NCBI GenBank assembly: GCA_964443825.1
Contig: CAYUEV010000025.1
Coordinates: 1-26,217 of the forward strand
DNA length: 26,217 nt
From: UBA1081 sp964443825
GTDB taxonomy: Bacteria > Bacillota > Clostridia > Oscillospirales > Acutalibacteraceae
Direction of reading: 5' to 3'
Shown: positions 1 through 7,092 of the stretch, piece after piece
How positions within the stretch are numbered: position 1 is the first letter of the stretch
Layout of the letters: each line of letters begins with the position of its first letter
The notes under the pieces: model-generated
What the model saw: only the letters and a program-made list of their open reading frames with translations
Databases searched by the model: none
Told to the model about the DNA's origin: nothing
Made by a program: the position numbers and the translations under genes

Positions 1-159
1 CGAATTTTTGAAATGAGCAAATAGCGGTGAGACTGATTCAATTCAGCCCCCCCCCTGCGCGGTAAGGCGTAAAATTTCCCTTACGCCCCTTAGAACGCGT
101 CACGCGGCTTGCCGTACAGGACGCCGCCGACGTTTAAAAATCGGCTTTCAAAAATTTAA
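1..159. other. Gene-free left edge with C9 tract and inverted repeats
   Basis: This edge carries no credible gene. It holds a run of nine C (47-55), an imperfect inverted repeat (TAAGGCGTAA at 63-72 against TTACGCCCCTTA at 81-92, two extra C), and a short stem GCCGA (126-130)/TCGGC (141-145) just past the stop of the minus-strand permease. None has the T-run expected of an intrinsic terminator on the minus strand, so calling any of these the permease terminator would be a guess. Confidence 0.4.
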
Positions 160-1536
160 TTAGCGACCTTTTTTGTCTTTATCAGGATCGAAGCCTCTTT
201 TCGCCAGCGGAATCAGCGGTATTATAATGAAGACCGCCACAACCGCCGCGGCAAAGAACATGACGTTGCCCGGCGCTGAGGTTTCGACGCCGTAATCATT
301 TATGTATGTGAACGAGGAAACTTTACAGACAAGGTTTCCGATCCATGGACCCACGACCATGGGAATCATAACGGCGAATATCATCCTGACGCCCTGGAAC
401 AGACCGACTTTGTCCTTAGGCGTGAAGTCCCTGATGGCGGCGTTAAGCATTATAGCCAAAAGCGCAAACCCGGCGAGCATAGGCAGAATACAAATGATGA
501 ATGTCGTGATGTTCTTCGCGAATCCCGTCGCGACAAGTCCGGCTACAAAGAGCACAACCGAAATTATTATAAACTTGTCTTTTCCGAACTTATCTATGAG
601 ACGACCCATTGAAATAAGAAGGGCGACGATCGCGACAATTACCACGAGGGCGATTACGATTGTGACGGGCGTAAGGTTGGCGAAAAGGTCGTTGAGATTA
701 AAGCCGATGCTGTTTGTGAGATAGATGAAGATATACGGGAACCATACCTGAAAAGCCGTCGAGTATATGCACACGCAGGCAAGGCTCAAATAAAGCCTTG
801 CGTTGCTCTTTACCACGGACGGGCGGAAACCGTAAAACAGATCCTTAAAATATGTCGTATTCTTGACAATTCCGTCGCCGGAATCCTTTATGGTAAATAA
901 GCCGACCAGACCGCAAACGCTCACAAGAGCGCCCAAAGCTATAAAGAACGTACTGTAATTTGAAGCGGCAAGTCCGCCCAGGGCTATTATTGTACCTGTA
1001 CCGGCCATGGGCAAAATTGTGAGGACGCTCTCGGCCGTCGCCCTGTTCTTTGTATTTGTGACGTCCGTAACCCACGCGTTAAAACAGGCGTCGTTGCTCG
1101 AAGAACCCATAAAAGTCATTACGCAGTCCATGACAATTACTATGCAAACCGTAACGGTGAGAATTTTCACTTCGTCGGTCAGATGGAAAACGGCGGCTGT
1201 GTTCTCAGTGGAAATAAATCCGAACGCGGCGGTTGTAATTCCCCAGAGGATATAACCTAAGGAAATAAAAATTTTCCTCTTGCCGATTTTGTCGCTTAAA
1301 GCGCCTATCAGAAACGTGGCGATAGCCGCCGTTATAGAACTTAAGGCGACCATTAGGCTTATGGCGGACATGACGTCGATTGTGTTGTCGACGGCATTTT
1401 GGGAAACGCCGTTGTAGATCGAGTTGTACAAAAACGTGTTGAAATACATATTTTCGACAGCCCAGGCAATCTGCCCCACAAACCCGAAGAGTATAAGGTT
1501 GAACCAGAGTTTCGCGCCAAGCTTGTTCTCCTTCAT
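160..1536 (-). CDS. MFS permease (sugar/cation symporter-like)
   Basis: A 458-residue polytopic membrane protein with about twelve hydrophobic segments. The cytoplasmic-loop motif GALSDKIGKRK (about residues 78-88) is the classic major facilitator signature, and a weaker copy, MGRLIDKFGKDK, follows in the second half, as expected from the internal duplication of the fold. It probably moves a small solute, such as a sugar, across the plasma membrane; the substrate cannot be read from the sequence. The ATG is preceded by AAAGAAAGG at good spacing. It stands alone, with a sigma-A type promoter upstream and no metabolic partner gene adjacent. Length is normal for the family. Family assignment is firm; GPH-type versus other MFS branch is uncertain. 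Confidence 0.85.
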   Translation of the reverse strand: MKENKLGAKLWFNLILFGFVGQIAWAVENMYFNTFLYNSIYNGVSQNAVDNTIDVMSAISLMVALSSITAAIATFLIGALSDKIGKRKIFISLGYILWGITTAAFGFISTENTAAVFHLTDEVKILTVTVCIVIVMDCVMTFMGSSSNDACFNAWVTDVTNTKNRATAESVLTILPMAGTGTIIALGGLAASNYSTFFIALGALVSVCGLVGLFTIKDSGDGIVKNTTYFKDLFYGFRPSVVKSNARLYLSLACVCIYSTAFQVWFPYIFIYLTNSIGFNLNDLFANLTPVTIVIALVVIVAIVALLISMGRLIDKFGKDKFIIISVVLFVAGLVATGFAKNITTFIICILPMLAGFALLAIMLNAAIRDFTPKDKVGLFQGVRMIFAVMIPMVVGPWIGNLVCKVSSFTYINDYGVETSAPGNVMFFAAAVVAVFIIIPLIPLAKRGFDPDKDKKGR

Positions 1537-1594
1537 GTTGTTTCACCTTTCTTTGTTCGTTTATTTTTATGAAAATGAGATAATATTCTCTTGT

Positions 1595-1623
1595 ATTCTA
1601 TCATAAAATTTTCCGAAATTCAA
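1595..1623 (-). promoter_or_regulatory. Sigma-A promoter of the MFS permease gene
   Basis: On the minus strand TTGAAT (1623-1618) is followed after 17 bases by TAGAAT (1600-1595). Predicted transcription starts about 50 bases upstream of the permease ATG. It is a match to consensus, not experimentally shown. Confidence 0.55.
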
Positions 1624-2113
1624 CAATTTTCAAAAATAAAATTAACCGTTTTTACCGCGTTAGAATTGACGTGAACGCGAAAAATACAAAAGTAGGCCGA
1701 TTGATTGATTCAGCCCGCGTTTTTTTATAAGCGCTTCGCTATAATACGCGCTGTCGGGAACGCGGAGTTAGCGCTCGGCGGTACGCTAGCTTCCCAAGTC
1801 GAAGAGGCGGGTTCCGATCCATTTCCACGGTCAATATGAGCCGCTTAAAAACCGCGCGTTTACGTGGATTTTAGGGATTTTTTTAAAAATGTTCGCCGCG
1901 GCCGCGTTATCTCGCCGCCCGCGACCTATTCCACAAAAACTTTCCCAGCGTTTAGCGGTCGTCGGTCAATGGGCGGTTTAAAGATTATCGCAATCAATCC
2001 GCTTTACTAATCGCTAAGCGCTAAAAGTCGCCTCGGCATTATAGAAAAAACTAACCGCTCTACAATCTAATATCCATCATCCGGCGTTTAATATCTAACT
2101 TACAAATATCTTA
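1624..2113. other. Intergenic stretch without protein-coding genes
   Basis: About 490 bases between the permease promoter and the zinc-operon promoter. No open frame with a ribosome site or a recognisable protein was found on either strand. The only structured content noticed is the tRNA-like fragment at 1750-1830. No Zur or AdcR operator that I recognise lies in front of the zinc operon. Confidence 0.4.
1750..1830 (+). pseudogene. Degenerate tRNA-Gly(CCC)-like fragment
   Basis: The segment reads like a broken tRNA: a D-arm-like stretch (AGTTAGCGCTCGGCGGTA), then GCTAGC followed by loop TTCCCAA, which would give anticodon CCC, then GAGGCGGGTTCCGATCC resembling a T-arm. The 3' half of the anticodon stem (GTCGA) no longer pairs with the 5' half, the T-loop carries an extra C, and no acceptor stem closes. 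It is most likely a decayed tRNA or a chance resemblance, not a functional tRNA. Confidence 0.25.
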
Positions 2114-2142
2114 TTGACAAATGCGGCGGGGAGGTGTAAAAT
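2114..2142 (+). promoter_or_regulatory. Strong sigma-A promoter of the zinc-uptake operon
   Basis: A perfect -35 box TTGACA (2114-2119), a 17-base spacer and TAAAAT (2137-2142). Transcription would begin near 2149, which rules out an upstream in-frame ATG at 2121 and fixes the first gene's start at 2190. A Zn-responsive repressor site would be expected here, but none is recognised. Confidence 0.7.
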
Positions 2143-2189
2143 GGTGGCGACAACGTGTAAAGAAAATGACGGAAAAAGGAGAGGACGGC

Positions 2190-2486
2190 ATGGAAAAGCG
2201 GAAGCGCATATTCGCGGCGCTGCTTACATTCGCGGTGTGCTTTGTCATGCTGTTTTCCGCTTTTTATATAGCGGCTGAGGCTAATCACGACTGTATTAAA
2301 GAAAATTGTCCTATTTGCTATCATATAAGCGTATGTGAAAATACCCTTAAATCTCTTGGGTATGGCGTTCTCTCGATTATCTCCGCTATCGCTCTTACGT
2401 TTTCTGTTATTATTCTCCGGAGCCGACCAAAAACGCGTCCGGGGAAGTCTACGCTTATTACGTTAAAAGTTAAACTTTCAAATTAA
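2190..2486 (+). CDS. Small Cys/His-rich membrane protein leading the zinc operon
   Basis: A 98-residue protein. Start 2190 is chosen because AAAGGAGAGG lies just upstream and the -10 box of the promoter lies downstream of the earlier in-frame ATG. A hydrophobic segment (about residues 8-28) is followed by the motif HDCIKENCPICYHISVCENT (about 33-52), which holds four Cys and two His in 20 residues. A second hydrophobic helix (about 57-75) and a basic tail follow. The topology suggests two membrane spans with the Cys/His loop outside. I recall similar short proteins with a C-ENTLK signature beside metal ABC transporters in Clostridia, but no defined function. A role in binding Zn(II) for the importer is inference from motif and position. 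Confidence 0.7.
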   Translation: MEKRKRIFAALLTFAVCFVMLFSAFYIAAEANHDCIKENCPICYHISVCENTLKSLGYGVLSIISAIALTFSVIILRSRPKTRPGKSTLITLKVKLSN

Positions 2487-2558
2487 ATAAGAACTGATTT
2501 TACAAGGGTGTGGTCTAACTTTAAGGTTGGATCGCGGTTTTTTAGCCGTACCCTTGCA

Positions 2559-2621
2559 TTTTTGCGCCCTTTTTTGCGGTCTCGTTAGGGGCGCGTCCGG
2601 TTTTTGCGCTCTTTTTTGCGC
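2559..2621 (+). repeat. Two near-identical 21-base direct repeats before znuA
   Basis: The unit at 2559-2579 and the unit at 2601-2621 differ only at two positions; both read TTTTTGCGC, then C or T, then CTTTTTTGCG plus a final G or C. They lie between the small membrane protein and the substrate-binding protein, upstream of its ribosome site. Possible leader element or chance duplication. Confidence 0.4.
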
Positions 2622-2661
2622 TTATTTTCAGATTCTTATTAAAATTTGGAGGTTTATTTTT

Positions 2662-3636
2662 ATGCGAAAAATTATATCGCTTACGCTTGTAATTCTTGTG
2701 CTTACGTTATCTTTAGCCGGTTGCGGACAAGGCGACGCTAACAAAAACGACAAATTATCCATAGTTACGACGATTTTTCCCGAATACGACTGGGTTATAA
2801 ATATCTTAGGCGATAAGGCGAAAGACGCGGACGTTACCATGCTGCTCGATACCGGCGTTGATCTTCACAGCTATCAGCCCACGGCGGACGACGTTGTTAA
2901 AATATCGGCTTGCGACGTATTCGTCTATGTGGGCGGCGAGTCCGACGAATGGGTTGAGGGCGCTCTTAAAGAGGCGGCCAATAAAGATATGGTAGTCGTA
3001 AATTTAATGGAATCGTTAGGTAAGGGAGTTAAAGAGGAAGAAGTGGTAGAAGGTATGGAGGAAGAAAGCGAAGAGGAGGAAGAAGGCGAGGAGGGTTCCG
3101 AATACGACGAACACGTCTGGCTGTCCTTAAAAAACGCCGCCGTCCTTTGCGGCGCGATAGAAGACGCCTTGGGTAAGGCGGACGCCGATAACGCGGAGAT
3201 TTACTCGTCCAACGCGACCGCTTACATTGAAAAATTAAGCGCTTTGGACGGGCAATACAAAGCCGCCGTAAGCGCGGGAAATAAAAAAACGCTCCTTTTC
3301 GGCGACAGATTCCCATTCCGTTATCTTACGGACGACTATGGGCTTAATTATTACGCCGCGTTCGCGGGGTGTTCCGCCGAGACGGAAGCGAGTTTTGAAA
3401 CCGTGGCGTTCTTAGCCGGCAAAGTCGACGAACTTGGTCTTTCCTATGTTTTAACGCTCGAGGGGACCGACCATAAAATCGCGGAAACAGTAATCTCAAC
3501 CTCGTCTAAAAAGTCGGCGAAGATACTGTCTATGGATTCAATGCAATCGACGACGTCTCAAGACGTAACGAACGGCGTAACTTATCTATCCGTTATGGAA
3601 AAGAACTTAGAAACGCTTAAAGAGGCGTTAAAGTAA
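2662..3636 (+). CDS. znuA: Zinc ABC transporter substrate-binding lipoprotein
   Basis: A 324-residue cluster A-I metal-binding protein. Start 2662 is preferred over an in-frame ATG 45 codons upstream: GGAGG lies 9 bases before it, and the protein then begins with a clean lipoprotein signal, lipobox LAGC with Cys21. Expected metal ligands are His69 in DLHSYQPT and His151 in DEHVW. A strongly acidic loop (about 125-150, nearly all Glu) precedes His151, where ZnuA proteins usually carry a His-rich loop. The third canonical His region reads GDRFPFRY, without His. Glu267 or His271 in EGTDHK may complete the site. It delivers metal to the ATPase/permease encoded next. Zinc rather than manganese is inferred from resemblance to AdcA/ZnuA-type proteins of Clostridia. 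Confidence 0.88.
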   Translation: MRKIISLTLVILVLTLSLAGCGQGDANKNDKLSIVTTIFPEYDWVINILGDKAKDADVTMLLDTGVDLHSYQPTADDVVKISACDVFVYVGGESDEWVEGALKEAANKDMVVVNLMESLGKGVKEEEVVEGMEEESEEEEEGEEGSEYDEHVWLSLKNAAVLCGAIEDALGKADADNAEIYSSNATAYIEKLSALDGQYKAAVSAGNKKTLLFGDRFPFRYLTDDYGLNYYAAFAGCSAETEASFETVAFLAGKVDELGLSYVLTLEGTDHKIAETVISTSSKKSAKILSMDSMQSTTSQDVTNGVTYLSVMEKNLETLKEALK

Positions 3637-3651
3637 CGGGAGGAAGATACG

Positions 3652-4356
3652 ATGGCGCAACTTGTTTGCCGGAATCTTTGCTTAGGGTACGACGGCAGGG
3701 AAATTCTGCACGATTTAAATTTTAAAGTGGAGTCGGGGGACTATCTTTGCATTATAGGGGAAAACGGCTCGGGAAAATCCACTTTAATGAGAACTATTCT
3801 CGGTTTACAAAGTTCCGTATCCGGAAAAATTATTACGGGTGACGGTCTTGTTAAAAACGAGATAGGATACTTGCCGCAACAGACCGCGGTGCAAAAGGAT
3901 TTTCCGGCGACTGTGTGGGAGATAGTTTTGTCGGGCTTTCAAGGCAGGTGCGGTTTACGGCCGTTTTACAATAAGGAAGAAAAGCAAACCGCCCTTATGA
4001 ACATTGAAAAAATGGGAATTTCCAAACTCGCTAAGCGATGTTACCGGGAACTGTCCGGCGGGCAGCAGCAAAGAGTCCTGCTCGCGAGGGCTTTATGCGC
4101 CACACAGAAGGCGCTTTTACTCGACGAGCCGGTTTCAGGGCTTGACCCTAAAGTCACGTCCGATATGTACCGATTGATTGAAAACCTTAATAGAGACGGG
4201 ATTACCGTTATAATGATTACTCACGACGTTTCGGCGGCTCTCCGGTACGCGACTCACATTCTCCATATCGGAAGCGAGGTTTTCTTCGGGACCAAGCGAG
4301 AATATCTTGAAAGTTCCTTTAGCAGGCGATTTACCGGGGCGGGAGGCGATGTTTAA
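3652..4356 (+). CDS. znuC: Zinc ABC transporter ATP-binding protein
   Basis: A 234-residue ABC ATPase. Walker A is GENGSGKS (36-43), the Q-loop is in LPQQ (74-77), the signature is LSGGQQQR (134-141), Walker B is ALLLDEP (154-160) and the switch His is His191. The start is supported by GGGAGGA about 8 bases upstream. It begins 15 bases after znuA, and its stop overlaps the next start as TAATG, so translation is probably coupled. It energises metal import together with the adjacent permease. Length and motif order are normal for the ZnuC/AdcC family. Confidence 0.92.
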   Translation: MAQLVCRNLCLGYDGREILHDLNFKVESGDYLCIIGENGSGKSTLMRTILGLQSSVSGKIITGDGLVKNEIGYLPQQTAVQKDFPATVWEIVLSGFQGRCGLRPFYNKEEKQTALMNIEKMGISKLAKRCYRELSGGQQQRVLLARALCATQKALLLDEPVSGLDPKVTSDMYRLIENLNRDGITVIMITHDVSAALRYATHILHIGSEVFFGTKREYLESSFSRRFTGAGGDV

Positions 4357-5207
4357 TGGCTCTCTTTGATAAACTTGCGACATATTTTGATTATCCGTTC
4401 GTGCGTTACGCGCTCGTCGTAGGCGTGCTGATCTCGCTGTGTTCCTCGCTTCTTGGGGTGACTCTTGTCTTAAAGCGGTTTTCGTTTATAGGGGACGGTC
4501 TTTCCCATGTGGCGTTCGGGGCGATGGCGGTCGCGGCGGTCGCGGGGCTTACCAACGAAATGATTTTGGCGTTGCCGGTGACGGTCGTCAGCGCGGTCTT
4601 GCTCCTTCGAACAGGGCAGAACGCGAAAATTAAAGGCGACGCCTCCGTCGCCATGATCTCGGTAGGGTCGCTCGCCATCGGATATTTGCTTATGAATTTA
4701 TTTTCCACTTCGTCCAATTTGTCGGGCGACGTGTGCGCGACGCTTTTCGGCTCTACGTCGATTCTTACGCTGTCTACTCTGGAGGTCTGGGTGTGCGCGA
4801 TTTTATCGGTCGTAGTAGTCGTAGCGTTCGTTTTTTTCTACAATAAAATATTTTCCGTAACGTTCGACGAAGGCTTCGCTAAAGCTACTGGTACTAATGC
4901 GAACGTTTACAATCTTATTATTTCGGTCATAATCGCGGTAATAATCGTGTTGGCGATGAATCTCGTGGGGTCGCTGCTAATTTCAGCGCTGATAATTTTC
5001 CCGGCGCTCTCGGCCATGCGTGTGTTTAAGAGCTTTAAGTCCGTTACTGTTTGTTCCGCCGCGCTGTCGGTGTGCTGTTCCTCTCTGGGGATTCTTATTT
5101 CAATCCTCGCTGGAACGCCCGTCGGCTCCACTATAGTCGCGGTCGATATTGCCGCGTTTGCAATTTTTTCACTTGTCGGGTTTATTTTGGGAGGTATTAA
5201 AAAGTGA
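4356..5207 (+). CDS. znuB: Zinc ABC transporter permease
   Basis: A 283-residue polytopic protein of the ABC-3 (ZnuB/MntB/AdcB) family with about eight hydrophobic segments. The N-terminal stretch LGVTLVLKRFSFIGDGLSHVAFGAMA (about residues 33-58) is typical of the family and probably contacts the ATPase. The conserved region NLVGSLLISALIIFPALSAM lies near 200-220. The start codon overlaps the znuC stop codon. The next gene overlaps its end by four bases, so all genes from 2190 to 5767 likely form one transcript. Confidence 0.92.
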   Translation: MALFDKLATYFDYPFVRYALVVGVLISLCSSLLGVTLVLKRFSFIGDGLSHVAFGAMAVAAVAGLTNEMILALPVTVVSAVLLLRTGQNAKIKGDASVAMISVGSLAIGYLLMNLFSTSSNLSGDVCATLFGSTSILTLSTLEVWVCAILSVVVVVAFVFFYNKIFSVTFDEGFAKATGTNANVYNLIISVIIAVIIVLAMNLVGSLLISALIIFPALSAMRVFKSFKSVTVCSAALSVCCSSLGILISILAGTPVGSTIVAVDIAAFAIFSLVGFILGGIKK

Positions 5208-5767
5208 AGAAAACGTTGTCAATTATGCTTGTTATTTGTATGATTTTCGCTTTAGCCGCATGTGGGAAAGACGCCGGCGGACAGAACGCCGCCACGACTG
5301 CTCCGCCTGCAAGCAAACAAAGCGATTCTAACGTAAACGGACAGGAATTTAAAGAAACCAAAGCCGCGCAAGAGGGAAAGAATGTCGACGCTAACCAAGG
5401 GATTGACGTCGATCTTACGAAACTCAGCGGAACTATGGTATATTCTGAGGTTTATAACATGTTAAGCGCGCCTGAAAACTATATCGGGAGAACCGTTAAA
5501 ATGAACGGCTCTTTTAACTTATACTGCCAGAAGACGGACGAAAACGGCGAGCCGGATTTAAATTACCCGATCTACTACGCTTGCGTAATAGCCGACGCGA
5601 CCGCCTGCTGCTCTCAAGGGCTGGAATTTGTTCTTGACGGGAATTTCGCTTACCCTGACGATTACCCTGAACTCGGCGACAACATTACCGTCACGGGAAC
5701 TTTTGAAACGTACAAAGAAGATGGAACGACTTACTGCCACTTAGTCGACGCGAAGATGACGGTCTAA
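5204..5767 (+). CDS. Putative lipoprotein of the zinc operon with OB-fold-like C-terminus
   Basis: A 187-residue protein starting at GTG (GTGA overlap with the permease stop), with GGGAGG 9 bases upstream. The N-terminus is a lipoprotein signal with lipobox LAAC (Cys20), then a low-complexity linker rich in Ala, Asn and Gln (about 21-65). The C-terminal part (about 78-187) carries patterns such as NYIGRTVKMNGSF and DNITVTGTFETYKEDG, which resemble bacterial OB-fold lipoproteins. The middle contains YYACVIADATACC, giving several Cys. Four-base overlap with the permease suggests it works with the importer at the outer face of the membrane. I do not recognise a named family; metal-binding or accessory roles are inference. 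Confidence 0.75.
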   Translation: MKKTLSIMLVICMIFALAACGKDAGGQNAATTAPPASKQSDSNVNGQEFKETKAAQEGKNVDANQGIDVDLTKLSGTMVYSEVYNMLSAPENYIGRTVKMNGSFNLYCQKTDENGEPDLNYPIYYACVIADATACCSQGLEFVLDGNFAYPDDYPELGDNITVTGTFETYKEDGTTYCHLVDAKMTV

Positions 5768-5879
5768 TTTAGGTGTTAAATGATAAGTTTAAAACAAAAA
5801 AAATACTTTTTTAACAATCCGTATATGCGGGGCGTTATGGTTTTGCGCCGAAATTATTTAGATAATATCCGTAGTGCTT

Positions 5880-6936
5880 TTATTGCAAAACTGTAAAATA
5901 TAATGTTTGATCAAAGCGTCGCTCAGGACTTAATCTTTGAATATAACCCGGCTCGATGATCTCATTTACCACAGTCTTTGGAAGGATTGGGTTTAAAATA
6001 CGATCTGAGGTCACATACTGACGCCATTTACTGCCGCCAATAGCAAATTCTTTGTCGGTTTGATTTCCAAAAGCCATCTGCCGATAAATATCGACAACGC
6101 GTATTTTTCCTGACTTGCTTAATTCCCATAGGCGTCGAGCCAGACGCGCAGTTGCTCTCATAGGACGGCTCATTGTGCTTGCTTCATCAGAAGCGCCGTC
6201 TATAAACAATCGTGAGAAAGCGTAATCGCTCCAAATAACTATGTCAAAGGCATGTTCAGCAAGTAAGGGAGATTTTCCTTGCGTTTTCCAGATAGTCTGC
6301 ATAAGTAATGGTTTTTGATATCTATAATATTCTTTTTGAAATAAGTTAATGCTGTTGCAAAGAGACGGCATTTTATGTGTCATTTCGTAATCATTATCCC
6401 ACATTTGAATTGAAGAACAAGCATCTTCAAAAATTTCTCTAATATGCTGGTCATGTTCTCTTATTGAATCAAACATACCAAGTGCGCAGTAAGATGTAGT
6501 AGCAGAACGAATAACAAGTTCACACCCCCATTTATTTTCCGGTTGTCTACTGGTTTGATCCGTAGGCAGAACAGTAAGTTTCACTTCAAGAGGGGACAGA
6601 AATTCACCTCTTAAACTTTTTACAACAAGATCGATTCCACCGACAGTGTCAAACGAATATTTTTGATAAGGTTCAAAAACAGATTCGAAATTAAACGAGA
6701 GGTTTTCTGGAGACAGCGTACCGCAATTAAAAACCTGTGACATTGGAATCTTATCTGACACTACGCTCAGCTTTCCGTCAACATTATCTAATTTTATTTA
6801 TATATATCGCAGGGATATTATTTGCAAGCATATAGCAGGCGGTTGCGGTGGGATAGCTTGAATTGAAACAATTTTTCCCCCAATGGTCATCTACCGTGCG
6901 ATTCGAATGTACAATACCAAATAGTCCAGAGGACAT
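5880..6936 (-). pseudogene. HindVP-like type II restriction endonuclease, frameshifted
   Basis: The main open frame (GTG 6761 to 5880, 293 codons) contains a PD-(D/E)xK core: Asp44 in GGIDLVV, and Glu59 and Lys61 in PLEVKLTVLP, the pattern of the HindVP family. It lacks the usual N-terminus. That N-terminus is present in another frame upstream: ATG 6936 to a stop at 6784, 50 codons, with SGLFGIVHSNR, WGKNCFNSSYP and ATACYMLANN, which are family-like. One extra base around 6788-6798, in an A/T-rich run, separates them. Removing one A joins the frames as YINKLDNVDGKL and restores a protein of about 351 residues, a normal size. A GAAGGGATG ribosome-like site precedes ATG 6936. The gene is divergent from its methyltransferase. 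Either genuinely inactivated, or a sequencing/assembly error. Family call is from memory of sequence patterns. Confidence 0.8.
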
Positions 6937-6969
6937 GAAGACACATCCCTTCAATCAAAATCTTGCAAA

Positions 6970-6993
6970 GCGACGTCAAGCGCTTGACGTCGC
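6970..6993. promoter_or_regulatory. Perfect 24-bp palindrome with two GACGTC sites between R and M genes
   Basis: The half-site GCGACGTCAAGC is followed directly by its exact reverse complement. Each half contains GACGTC, which matches GRCGYC, the recognition sequence I recall for HindVP. The right half also supplies TTGACG, the best -35 candidate for the methyltransferase. The site is therefore well placed to act as an operator or a methylation-sensitive switch controlling the divergent genes. The palindrome is directly seen; the regulatory role is inference. Confidence 0.6.
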
Positions 6994-7012
6994 AAAAAGA
7001 AAGTAGTAAAGT
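6984..7012 (+). promoter_or_regulatory. Candidate methyltransferase promoter overlapping the palindrome
   Basis: TTGACG (6984-6989), a 17-base spacer and TAAAGT (7007-7012). The -35 box lies inside the palindrome and includes part of one GACGTC site, so binding or methylation there would affect transcription. Confidence 0.5.
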
Positions 7013-7016
7013 GAAA

Positions 7017-7046
7017 TTGTTATTAGCTTTTTCACTACGATATACT
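7017..7046 (+). promoter_or_regulatory. Second candidate methyltransferase promoter
   Basis: TTGTTA (7017-7022), an 18-base spacer and TATACT (7041-7046). The -10 region runs into an imperfect palindrome, GGTGTATTATACC (7047-7059). If used, it would exclude a start codon near 7048 and supports the ATG at 7093. Confidence 0.4.
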
Positions 7047-7092
7047 GGTGTATTATACCATACATATTCAAGAAAAGAAAGAGGTTAGACGT

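Noticed and set aside
302..724. Plus-strand open frame of 140 codons
   Set aside because: It is antisense to the MFS permease, shows no family features, and is biased as expected of a shadow frame.
2121..2189. Earlier ATG for the first zinc-operon gene
   Set aside because: It lies between the -35 and -10 boxes of the strong promoter, upstream of the predicted transcript start.
2527..2661. 45-codon N-terminal extension of the zinc-binding protein
   Set aside because: It has no ribosome site, would destroy the lipoprotein signal, and a perfect start with GGAGG exists at 2662.
3029..3316. Minus-strand Arg-rich frame of 95 codons
   Set aside because: It is the shadow of the acidic Glu-rich loop of the zinc-binding protein; the composition is an artefact.
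7047..7059. Imperfect palindrome GGTGTATTATACC as a C-protein box
   Set aside because: No controller-protein gene is present, and the spacing does not resemble known C boxes.
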